From Haloferula sp. BvORR071 (GTDB lineage Bacteria > Verrucomicrobiota > Verrucomicrobiia > Verrucomicrobiales > Akkermansiaceae), in assembly GCF_000739615.1 (NCBI RefSeq), contig NZ_BATP01000003.1, positions 124,001 through 188,000 of the forward strand: a DNA stretch of 64,000 nucleotides, given 5' to 3'. The notes beneath the pieces were generated by a model. It saw only the letters and a list, made by a program, of their open reading frames with translations. It was not told where the DNA came from and made no database searches. Shown here one piece after another: positions 7,187-14,620 of the stretch. Each line of letters starts with the position of its first letter. The stretch's first letter is position 1. The position numbers were made by a program, and so were the translations under genes.

Positions 7187-9778
7187 TCAGCGTTTCCCGC
7201 CGCCCGCGGCAAGCCATGCCTTCGGATCATCCGGCCAAGGATGCTTTGGATAGCGCCCGGCGAGGTCCTTCTTCATCTGGGTATAGCCCCCAGCCCAGAA
7301 GCTCGTGAGGTCCTTGGTCATCTGCCAGGGCCGCTGGTTTGGCGCCAGAATATGTACCAGCAGCGGCACGCGGCCATTCGCAATCATGGGCGTCTGCCAC
7401 ACGCCGAAGAGATCCCGCACCCTCAAGGCAATCCATGGATCCTTGCCCGCTTCATAAGTCACCTTCGGCGTCTGGCCATTTGCCAACGTCATACGCTCCG
7501 GCGCGTAGGAATCCAATGCCGCCCGCTGCGGTCCATTCAACCAATCCTTCAGCACCCGCCAGACCTGCCGCTCCTTGATGTCCTTGTAGCCGAGCGCCCC
7601 GTGGCAAATCTGCGCCACCGCCGCCGCGCGGTCTTCTTCCGACCAACCCGGCAATTCCAACTCCGGCATCCACTTGCCCAAGCCGTCGAGTCGCGCACAC
7701 CACTGGTCCACCGCAGCATCCCAGTTCTTCAAGATGAGTTCTCCCGATAGCACCTTCGCGGCTAGGATCTCCGCCGCGGCATCCTCGTTCACTCCGTGGT
7801 CGCTCTCCTTGGATTCGAGCACCAGGTCGCGGAATTTCGTCTCCTTCAGCGCGACCACCCGTCTACGAGGCTCATCGTAGCTGGCACCATTCGTGAAGCT
7901 GAAATCCTCGGGAAAAAGCTCCTTCAGCCACTCAGGATCAATCGCCGTCGCGCGCCTGAGTTGCACGATCACCTCGCGCCCTTCCACCTCGGTGATCTCC
8001 GCCGCCACGAAAGCATCCGCCCGCTTCGCCGCGCTCTCCTCATCCAGCTTGCCCCGGCGCTTGCCGACCACCCGGCAGGCCAGGGTCGCCTCGCTGAAAC
8101 GCACCGCCAGCCGGTCGCTGAAGGATGCCAGCATCGCCCGGCCCACCGCCTCGCGGCGCTTGGCAAAATCGACACCTTCCCATGGCCATCCCCGTTGCAG
8201 CGCCAGCCGCTGCAAGCGATCAAAACCCTGCGCCACTTCCTTCGCACCGCGCCCGTGGATCCCCAGTGGCCCGCAGCGCCGACCATCGAAGTCCATGCCC
8301 GCGGCCGAATCGAAGGCCCGCCACTCCGCCTCGAAGTCGCTACCATCCCCGGGGAAAACAAAATCCTTCCGCCCGATCCCACCGCGCTTCGAGGCAAAGA
8401 TCCCTTCGCCCTGCACCGCTGCTGCAATGAACGCCATTTCCGCCACGCAGCCTTGCTCTACTCCGGCCAGCATCAGCCGCGAATAGCGCGGCTCCAGTGG
8501 CAGCGCCGCCATCGCCCGTCCCTCATCCGTCAGCGCACCATGCGCATCCAGAGCCCCCAGATCGTGCAGTAGCGACTCGGCTCGCACCAGGCTCTCCTCG
8601 AGCGGAGCATCCAGCCAACGGAACTTCCGCACCTCTGCGACCCCCGCTGCTTTGAGCAACAAAACCATCTCCGCCAAGTCCACCCGCCGCACCTCCGGCG
8701 CATCGAAGGCCTCGCGCCGGGCATGCTCACTCTCGCTCCACAGGCGGAACGCCCGCCCCGGGCCAGTGCGTCCGGCACGTCCGGCCCGCTGCTCGGTCGA
8801 TGCTCGTGAAATCTTCCTAATCAACAGAGTATCAATGCCTCGTCTGGGATCAAAGCTCGCCTCCCGAGCCAGTCCCGCATCAATCACCGTCCGCACCCCC
8901 TCAATCGTCAGCGAGGTCTCGGCAACATTCGTCGAAACTATGATTTTCGGCCGCTTCCCCGGCGAAACCGCCGCCTCCTGAGCCGCCGGCGGCAGCCCAC
9001 CGTGCAGCGGGAAAATGTCGTAATTCCGGAAGGCCGACGAATTCTCCAGCGCCTCCACCGTCTTGCGGATCTCGTGCATCCCCGGCAGGAAGCACAGCAC
9101 ATCGCCCGGCTCTGGCATTCCCAAGGCTTCTTTGCAGACCGTCGCGATCCGCTCCCAGACCGGCGTCTCCATCGGCGGCCCGCCGCGGCGATCATTGGTT
9201 TTCGGCCGCTCCGGACGGTAGGCGACCTCGATCGGGTAAGTCCGTCCGCCCGCTTCCAGCATTTTGGCCGGGGCCAAGTAATCCGCCAGCCCATGGGTTT
9301 CGAGGGTGGCTGACATCACCAGCACCCGCAGGTCAGGGCGGCCAGTCTCCTGAAGATTAAGGCAGCGCCCCAGCGCCACGTCCACCGCCAGACGGCGCTC
9401 GTGGAACTCATCGAAAACCACCGCGCCAACTCCGCTGAGCTGTGGATCGTCCTGCAGCCAGCGCTGGAAAACCCCGTCGGTCATGTAGATCAGGCGGGTG
9501 TCCCGGCCGTATTTTGTGTCAAAGCGGACCGCATAGCCGACCTCGCCGCCGAGGGTGGCACCGCGGAGCTTCGCGACCCAGCCCGCCAACAGGCGTGCAG
9601 CCATTCGTCGCGGCTCGATCACGAGGATTTTCCCAGCGATTCCGGCGTCCATGAGCATCCCTGGCACGGCGGTGGATTTACCCGATCCTGTGGGGGCTTT
9701 GAGCAGCACACGGTCGCGTTCGCCGGGGGCTACTGCGGCTTTCAGATCGGCTTCGATTTCATGGACGGGCAAGCGCAC
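7187..9778 (-). CDS. hrpB: ATP-dependent helicase HrpB
   Basis: An 863-residue DEAH-family RNA-type helicase. In order: Walker A APTGSGKST (residues 28-36), the DEAH-box variant FDEFHERRLAVD, motif III SATLE, the second RecA domain with STNVAETSLTIEGV and QRAGRAGRTGPG, then a helicase-associated region and the HrpB-specific C-terminal domain (segments such as PKVTYEAGKDPWIALRVRD, HILAPNQRPWQMTKDL and FWAGGYTQMKKDLAGRYPKH). The Arg-Gly segment of motif VI is complete and the length is close to E. coli HrpB, about 810 residues. Substrate and role remain unclear even in model bacteria. The gene diverges from tatA, with about 120 bases between their starts. Confidence 0.95.
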   Translation of the reverse strand: MRLPVHEIEADLKAAVAPGERDRVLLKAPTGSGKSTAVPGMLMDAGIAGKILVIEPRRMAARLLAGWVAKLRGATLGGEVGYAVRFDTKYGRDTRLIYMTDGVFQRWLQDDPQLSGVGAVVFDEFHERRLAVDVALGRCLNLQETGRPDLRVLVMSATLETHGLADYLAPAKMLEAGGRTYPIEVAYRPERPKTNDRRGGPPMETPVWERIATVCKEALGMPEPGDVLCFLPGMHEIRKTVEALENSSAFRNYDIFPLHGGLPPAAQEAAVSPGKRPKIIVSTNVAETSLTIEGVRTVIDAGLAREASFDPRRGIDTLLIRKISRASTEQRAGRAGRTGPGRAFRLWSESEHARREAFDAPEVRRVDLAEMVLLLKAAGVAEVRKFRWLDAPLEESLVRAESLLHDLGALDAHGALTDEGRAMAALPLEPRYSRLMLAGVEQGCVAEMAFIAAAVQGEGIFASKRGGIGRKDFVFPGDGSDFEAEWRAFDSAAGMDFDGRRCGPLGIHGRGAKEVAQGFDRLQRLALQRGWPWEGVDFAKRREAVGRAMLASFSDRLAVRFSEATLACRVVGKRRGKLDEESAAKRADAFVAAEITEVEGREVIVQLRRATAIDPEWLKELFPEDFSFTNGASYDEPRRRVVALKETKFRDLVLESKESDHGVNEDAAAEILAAKVLSGELILKNWDAAVDQWCARLDGLGKWMPELELPGWSEEDRAAAVAQICHGALGYKDIKERQVWRVLKDWLNGPQRAALDSYAPERMTLANGQTPKVTYEAGKDPWIALRVRDLFGVWQTPMIANGRVPLLVHILAPNQRPWQMTKDLTSFWAGGYTQMKKDLAGRYPKHPWPDDPKAWLAAGGGKR

Positions 9779-9897
9779 GCCCCGCGATAGCGGCGAAACC
9801 GGGGTAAGGAAAAGGCCAAAGCAGGGCGAAAGAGGGTCGGGAATGGCCCGGTATTGGGCATTGCAAGGCCCGGTGCAGGGCCTAAACTCCAGACACT

Positions 9898-10056
9898 ATG
9901 TTTAACTTCGGTGGCCAAGAAATGATCGTCATTTTCCTGATCGTCTTGCTCCTGTTCGGGGCCAAGAAGCTTCCGGAACTGGCCCGCGGGGTGGGCAAGA
10001 GCATGGGCGAGTTCAAGAAGGCGCGCAACGATTTCGAGAACGAGATCAAGGGCTGA
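9898..10056 (+). CDS. tatA: Sec-independent translocase subunit TatA/E-like, copy 1
   Basis: A 52-residue protein. An N-terminal hydrophobic helix (MIVIFLIVLLLF) is followed by the FG hinge (LFGAKKLPELA) and an amphipathic helix with lysines and glutamates (VGKSMGEFKKARNDF), the classic TatA/TatE plan. In the family many copies assemble around TatBC to carry folded proteins, recognised by twin-arginine signals, across the inner membrane. It is shorter than most TatA, lacking the charged tail that copy 2 has. No tatB or tatC lies nearby. The stop is followed by a self-complementary AGCGATCGCT (10061-10070) and a T-rich run, a weak terminator candidate. One probable Tat substrate in this window is the DUF1501 protein. 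Confidence 0.85.
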   Translation: MFNFGGQEMIVIFLIVLLLFGAKKLPELARGVGKSMGEFKKARNDFENEIKG

Positions 10057-10208
10057 AAAAAGCGATCGCTCTTTAATTTTTCCAGACGGTTTCCCACATG
10101 GCGGACGCTCGCCTCATGAGGGCGGCGATCCGAGCAGCCAGGCAGTGATTCCCATTGCATGGCCAGCCAAGGGGGCCTACTCTTTTTACCAACAACTCCA
10201 CGCTCGCT

Positions 10209-10460
10209 ATGAACTTCGGTGGCCAAGAAATGATTGTCATTTTCCTGATCGTCTTGCTCCTGTTCGGAGCCAAGAAGCTTCCGGAACTGGCCCGCGGGGT
10301 GGGCAAGAGCATGGGCGAATTCAAGAAGGCCCGTGATGATTTCGAACGCGAGATCACCCGCTCCGAGCAGGATGTGAAGACTCGCGAAACGGCCAAAAAG
10401 GAGGAAGAAGAAATCCGCATCAAGCAAGCCGCCAGCAGCGAGCCGGTCGAGAAGGCCTGA
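10209..10460 (+). CDS. tatA: Sec-independent translocase subunit TatA-like, copy 2
   Basis: An 83-residue TatA-like protein. From MNFGGQEM to FKKARDDFE it is almost the same as copy 1 at both protein and DNA level, with only a few silent and a few amino acid changes over about 130 bases; it then continues into a charged, Glu/Lys-rich tail (EEEEIRIKQ) normal for TatA. Start at 10209 is chosen by the match with copy 1; an in-frame upstream ATG at 10155 would add a tail with no counterpart. The TGA stop overlaps the ATG of the next gene by one base (TGATG), so the lipoprotein phosphodiesterase is probably translationally coupled. Confidence 0.9.
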   Translation: MNFGGQEMIVIFLIVLLLFGAKKLPELARGVGKSMGEFKKARDDFEREITRSEQDVKTRETAKKEEEEIRIKQAASSEPVEKA

Positions 10461-11500
10461 TGTCAGAGTTCCCTCAGATCGATTTTAAACGCAGCGCCCC
10501 GGGATTACTCGGGGCGTTTTGCTTGGCACTTGGCCTGGGTGCCTGCCGCGAAAAGGAGCAGGGCGGCGATTGGGCAGGCCAGAAGGTCCCCGCACAGGGA
10601 GAGGCGTCGTCGGCGCCCGCTCCTCAGTCAGCACCCTCAGTGGGTCCGGTCGCACCGGCAGCTGACACCAGCGATCCTTCAAGGCTCCGCTTTGTGGCCT
10701 ACAATGTGGAGAACTGGCTGACGATCGAACGCACCGAGAACGGCAAGCTCACGAGTGGTGCCAAGCCGGAGAAACAACGCAATGCGGTCACGCAGGCGAT
10801 CGTTTCGGTGAAGCCGGATATCCTTGGCGTTGCGGAGATCGGCAAAGAGGAGGACGTGAGGGATTTACAGAAGCATCTGGCTGATGCCGGATGGCCAATG
10901 ACCTATTCATACCAGAACCACGGGGCTGATCCCACGCGAAGCCTGGTGCTGCTGTCGCGCTATCCGATCGGTAAGACGGTCAAGCATGAGAATCTCACCT
11001 ATCGCTTGCAGGGTGAGGAGTTCGCCATGCAGCGCGGGATTCTAGATGCCAGTGTGGATACGCCGGTGGGTACATTCCGCTTCATCGGCCTGCACCTGAA
11101 GTCGAAGCGCGATGTCCAGGAGGGCGATGAAGAAGAGATGCGGCGCAACGAGGCCCATCTGCTGCGGCGCGAACTCGATGCGATCCTTAGCCAAGACCCG
11201 CAAGCGCGGTTGGTGGTGTATGGGGATTTCAACGATACCCGCAATAGCCCTTCAATCCGCACGGTTCAGGGTTCAGGGCGCGATCCCAGCACCCTGAACA
11301 TGCTGCCGCTGCGGGACTCCCGCGGTGAGTATTGGACCCATCATTGGGATTTTCAGGATGTCTATTCGCGGATCGATTACGTGATGGTCTCGCAGGCTTT
11401 GAAGGAATCGGTGGATCGCGAGAAGTCGCGGGTCGTCGATGGCAAAGAGGTGAGCGGTGGCAGCGATCATCGGCCCTTGCTGGTGATCTTGAAGAAGTAA
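10460..11500 (+). CDS. Lipoprotein of the endonuclease/exonuclease/phosphatase family
   Basis: A 346-residue predicted lipoprotein with a metal-dependent phosphodiesterase domain. The N-terminus has a hydrophobic segment ending in the lipobox LGLGAC near residue 30, then a Pro/Ala/Ser-rich linker of about 40 residues. The catalytic domain shows the family motifs in order: FVAYNVENWL, GVAEIGKEEDV (metal-binding Glu), IGLHLKSKRD, VVYGDFNDTRNS (Asp-x-Asn), RIDYVMVS and GGSDHRPLL (catalytic Asp-His). Such enzymes cleave phosphodiesters in nucleic acids, lipids or sugar phosphates; the substrate is not deducible. It overlaps tatA copy 2 by one base. Being a lipoprotein, it would depend on Lnt-type maturation. 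Confidence 0.85.
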   Translation: MSEFPQIDFKRSAPGLLGAFCLALGLGACREKEQGGDWAGQKVPAQGEASSAPAPQSAPSVGPVAPAADTSDPSRLRFVAYNVENWLTIERTENGKLTSGAKPEKQRNAVTQAIVSVKPDILGVAEIGKEEDVRDLQKHLADAGWPMTYSYQNHGADPTRSLVLLSRYPIGKTVKHENLTYRLQGEEFAMQRGILDASVDTPVGTFRFIGLHLKSKRDVQEGDEEEMRRNEAHLLRRELDAILSQDPQARLVVYGDFNDTRNSPSIRTVQGSGRDPSTLNMLPLRDSRGEYWTHHWDFQDVYSRIDYVMVSQALKESVDREKSRVVDGKEVSGGSDHRPLLVILKK

Positions 11501-11515
11501 GCCGCGCTTGGGTGC

Positions 11516-13447
11516 CTAGGCGTGGAGTTCGATCATCATCACGCTTAGCGCCGGCATGGAGGGCAAGGGGATGCCGCCGTAGGGCAGTTCCTCGGATGCC
11601 ATCTCCGCTGCCCAGCCTTCAGCCAGGCGCTCACGGAAGCTTAGCTTCCCGGCGGTATCCATGCCCAGCCAGCCCAGCGCATGCTGGGGGATTCTCACGC
11701 GAATTCCGTGCATGGCTTGGCTGCCGTTGAAGTTCGCTACGACCATGAAGGCTTGGCCTGACTCGGGATCTTGCCGCAGGAAGGCGTAGAGCCAGTGTCC
11801 GCTGGCAGTCTCACCATCCAGCCTGCCGAAGTTGGGGTTCTCCTTGTTCGCATGGTTCAGGCCGTAGAACTCGCCGCGGGTGAAGGCGGGCTCGTGCATG
11901 AGCCGGATTAGGCGGCCATACCACCCGCGCAGCTCGCGCTGTTCAGGACTCAGGCGGCCGCCATCGAAGTTGCCGCCATTAACCCACTTCGTGAACTCGG
12001 GCATCGACCAGTAGTCGAAGATGGTCGTGCGTGCATTGTCGCCACCGAAGCCCGCCGCGCCTTCCGCGGGCTCACCGACTTCCTGACCGCTGTAGAGCAT
12101 GATCGGACCGCGGCCCATGGCATAAACGACCGCCGACACCGGGCGGCCGACTGCCATGCCGAGGCCACCCCATTCCTTCGGGCTGGCGAGGCGCACTTCG
12201 TCATGGTTCTCGGCATAGCGCAGCGAGCGGTGGAAGCGCGTGCCGGTGAAGGTGAGGGCGTCGAGGTCGTTGGCCCACTTGCCCGAGGAGTCGTAAAGGC
12301 CTTCAAGGACATCGTAGACCGGGTCGTCGTAAATCGCGTCGAAGCCAGCCTCTAACAGCGCGTCGAGTACATGCCCGTCGCAGAGCTTGGCGGGATCGTT
12401 GTCATAGGCCTCCGCGCAGAAGAAGGCTGCGGAATTCCGGGCGCGGGCTCGGCGAACGGCCCAGCGCCAGAACTCCATCGGGATCATGTGGGCCATGTCC
12501 GCGCGGAAGCCATCCACTCCCAACTTTTGCCAGTAGGAAAGTACGGCATCCATCGTACGCCAGGTGCGGGGCACTGTTTCCGGCGAGGCATTCGAGGCGG
12601 GCAGGTGGGAGGTGTCACGGCCCTTGGTGAAGTCGTGGCCGTAATTGAGCTTCACCGTCTCATACCAATCGTAGATCGAGGGTGCCCAGGAGATCACGTT
12701 GTTGCCGCTGACCCGGCCATAGTCCGTCTCCGGTGCGAAGAGCCCACTGCAGCCGGCCTGCCCGGCAGTGGGCAGCTTTAGCGGCGGACCCTCGCCGGGA
12801 TGTTCCGGGCGCAGGTAGAAGAAATGGTTGTCGCGAGCGAAGAAGACCTCGTGGTCATCACCCTCGCCGAAGGACAGGTCGGGCTTGATGTCAGAGTGGT
12901 AGGATCGGGCGACGTGGTTCGGCACGAAGTCGATGATGACCTTCAGTCCGTGGGCGTGGCAGCGCTCCGCCAAGGACTCGAACTCCGCCAGGCGTTCGGC
13001 GGGATTCACCGCATAGTCCGGGCAGACATCGAAGTAGTCCTTGATCGCATAGGGGCTGCCCGCGATGCCTTTGAGAATGTCCGGGGGATCGGCCGGGCGC
13101 TCCGGGTGGGCAGTGCCACTGGCCTGCTCGTGGATTCCGGTAAGCCAGATGTGCGTGAAGCCCATCTGCTTCAGCGAGTCCAAGGCTGCATTCGTGATAT
13201 CGTTGAACTTCCCGCAGCCATTCACCGCCAGCGGCGCGTTGAACTGGCGGGTCTCAACGGTATTCGCGAACAAGCGCGGCAGCATCTGGTAGATGGCCGG
13301 GCGCGAGGTCGCGAGGCTGGAAGAATTTTCCGGCAAGGGTGCCAAGATGGATCCGGGCCTCCCTTTTGTCCAACGACTACTATGTCCTGACAGCCAACGG
13401 GATTTGCTTTCCCGGGCCGGGAACAGATGCTGTTCGTAAAACGTCAT
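11516..13447 (-). CDS. GH13 alpha-amylase family glycosidase
   Basis: A protein of about 643 residues acting on alpha-glucosidic bonds by the retaining mechanism. All conserved GH13 regions are present: DFVPNHVAR (region I), GFRADMAHMI with the nucleophile Asp317, FFCAEAYDN with the acid/base Glu346, and YAENHDEVR with the transition-state-stabilising Asp416. A C-terminal beta domain follows (about residues 530-643). The first convincingly protein-like segment is SRPAIYQMLPRLFANT near residue 50; the start is uncertain, and a GH13 region could begin there. No signal peptide is seen, so it may be cytoplasmic and concern glycogen, trehalose or maltose metabolism; specificity is not resolved. 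It converges on the phosphodiesterase gene with a 15-base gap. Confidence 0.85.
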   Translation of the reverse strand: MTFYEQHLFPARESKSRWLSGHSSRWTKGRPGSILAPLPENSSSLATSRPAIYQMLPRLFANTVETRQFNAPLAVNGCGKFNDITNAALDSLKQMGFTHIWLTGIHEQASGTAHPERPADPPDILKGIAGSPYAIKDYFDVCPDYAVNPAERLAEFESLAERCHAHGLKVIIDFVPNHVARSYHSDIKPDLSFGEGDDHEVFFARDNHFFYLRPEHPGEGPPLKLPTAGQAGCSGLFAPETDYGRVSGNNVISWAPSIYDWYETVKLNYGHDFTKGRDTSHLPASNASPETVPRTWRTMDAVLSYWQKLGVDGFRADMAHMIPMEFWRWAVRRARARNSAAFFCAEAYDNDPAKLCDGHVLDALLEAGFDAIYDDPVYDVLEGLYDSSGKWANDLDALTFTGTRFHRSLRYAENHDEVRLASPKEWGGLGMAVGRPVSAVVYAMGRGPIMLYSGQEVGEPAEGAAGFGGDNARTTIFDYWSMPEFTKWVNGGNFDGGRLSPEQRELRGWYGRLIRLMHEPAFTRGEFYGLNHANKENPNFGRLDGETASGHWLYAFLRQDPESGQAFMVVANFNGSQAMHGIRVRIPQHALGWLGMDTAGKLSFRERLAEGWAAEMASEELPYGGIPLPSMPALSVMMIELHA

Positions 13448-13922
13448 GACCACGATAGGCCCCGTCAAACGACTACCGTCCGTGTTCTGGATAGGGCTCT
13501 TGCTGGTGGTGATTCTTCTATGGGCTTGGGCGGATTCCCCAAATCACGCGACAGGCTGGTATTATTCGCGGACTCCAGAGCGCGCCATGGGGGGCAAGGC
13601 TCTGGGCCTCAGCCATTGACGCCGAGTTCCACCGCAAGGAGAAGCTTCTGGAATTCGAGGAGGGTCCGAACTTCGGTTTCCCCGTGACCGGACCTTGGGG
13701 CTCATGGCATCGCCATCCTGATGTCAGCGATGAATCTTGGTTTCCGACCTTCCTACACCGGGAAGATGCGGAAACCGGGTGACGATGGTCCTTCATCACA
13801 CATCGACCGTAACCATACCCTTGTGGCAGCTCTTGGCGAGCTACTTGCCGCTGTGGGTTCTATTGAGCTGGTGGCAGTTGTATAGGCGGAAGAGGAGGAT
13901 TGAAAAGTCCGTGCCTCGCTAG
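13446..13922 (+). pseudogene. Frame-broken small membrane protein gene
   Basis: Three consecutive frames read like pieces of one short membrane protein. Piece 1 (13446-13619) starts MTTIGPVKRLPSVFWIGL, has one membrane helix and reaches WYYSRTPERAMGG before a TGA. Piece 2 (frame +1, about 13612-13782) gives AIDAEFHRKEKLLEFEEG and TGPWGSWHRHPDVSDESW before a TGA. Piece 3 (13785-13922) begins MVLHHTSTVTIPLWQLL and contains a second helix ending WWQLYRRKRR. From memory, intact Verrucomicrobia proteins of this shape have an N-terminal helix, a Trp/Ser-rich exported middle and a C-terminal helix with an Arg/Lys tail. Two frameshifts would restore it. Sequencing error is the alternative explanation. 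It overlaps the start region of the GH13 gene on the opposite strand. Confidence 0.55.
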
Positions 13923-14599
13923 GGCTCAGCTGTAGCCGCCAGGATCCGGCGGTCTTCGGGGATCACCTTGATGGCCAGAGGGCCTAGGCGGGGCTCGGTA
14001 CCGGGGACGATGAAGACGAGGCGGCGGACCTCACGCTCGGCCTTCCAGATGCCGGTATAGAGAGGCTCTTGAGGTGCCTCCGTGGTGGAGATGGCGATGG
14101 GCAAGGCCTTCTCGCCTTCCGGTTGGAGATCGACCGGTTGCCAGCCGACGGGAAGCTGCTTGCGGATGCTGCCGAGGGCGAGGTTGAGCGGCTTGCCAGT
14201 GGAGTTCAGGACGCGGAAGGTACCCCAAGGGAAGGAGCTGGTGTCATCCTCAATGGCGAAGCCGCGGAGGCCTGAGGCAGCCTTGGTATCCGGCAGGAGC
14301 AAGACCAAGGGCTTGGTCATACCGGTGCCGAGCTTCACCGTGAAGGTCAGCGGCTTGTCGGAACTATCCTTGCGATCGAGCGCGCGCAGGGCGAGTTCGC
14401 CGCTTGGCAGCAGCGATGCGGTCACGGCTTCGGTGCGCTTCAAGGGATGAAGTTCCTTCACGGCGATCTCGCTCTCGCCCACCGCGATCTGGCGGGTCGC
14501 GACCTGCTCGTCCCAAGCGAGGAAACTGACATCAAGGGCGCGGGCAGCGGGGAGGACGGCGATGGACGAGGCGACAAGACAGCGGAGCAAAGACTTCAT
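13919..14599 (-). CDS. Secreted protein of unknown function next to Verru_Chthon A
   Basis: A 226-residue protein. MKSLLRCLVASSIAVLPAARA is a good signal peptide, so it is placed in the periplasm or outside. The mature part looks all-beta, with alternating hydrophobic residues and many Pro/Gly turns (for example FAIEDDTSSFPWGTFRVLN and TEAPQEPLYTGIWKAERE). I recognise no catalytic motif. It starts 22 bases after the end of the Verru_Chthon A gene on the same strand, so it very probably belongs to the same transcription unit and may interact with the pseudopilin-like cassette protein. It overlaps the end of the broken gene on the other strand by 4 bases. Confidence 0.75.
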   Translation of the reverse strand: MKSLLRCLVASSIAVLPAARALDVSFLAWDEQVATRQIAVGESEIAVKELHPLKRTEAVTASLLPSGELALRALDRKDSSDKPLTFTVKLGTGMTKPLVLLLPDTKAASGLRGFAIEDDTSSFPWGTFRVLNSTGKPLNLALGSIRKQLPVGWQPVDLQPEGEKALPIAISTTEAPQEPLYTGIWKAEREVRRLVFIVPGTEPRLGPLAIKVIPEDRRILAATAEP

Positions 14600-14620
14600 G
14601 AAACAAAACAAGACGGGAAA

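Noticed and set aside
9898-10460. The two tatA copies as an assembly artefact
   Set aside because: They differ at several positions and in their tails, and the region between them is unrelated to either, so a simple misassembly is unlikely.
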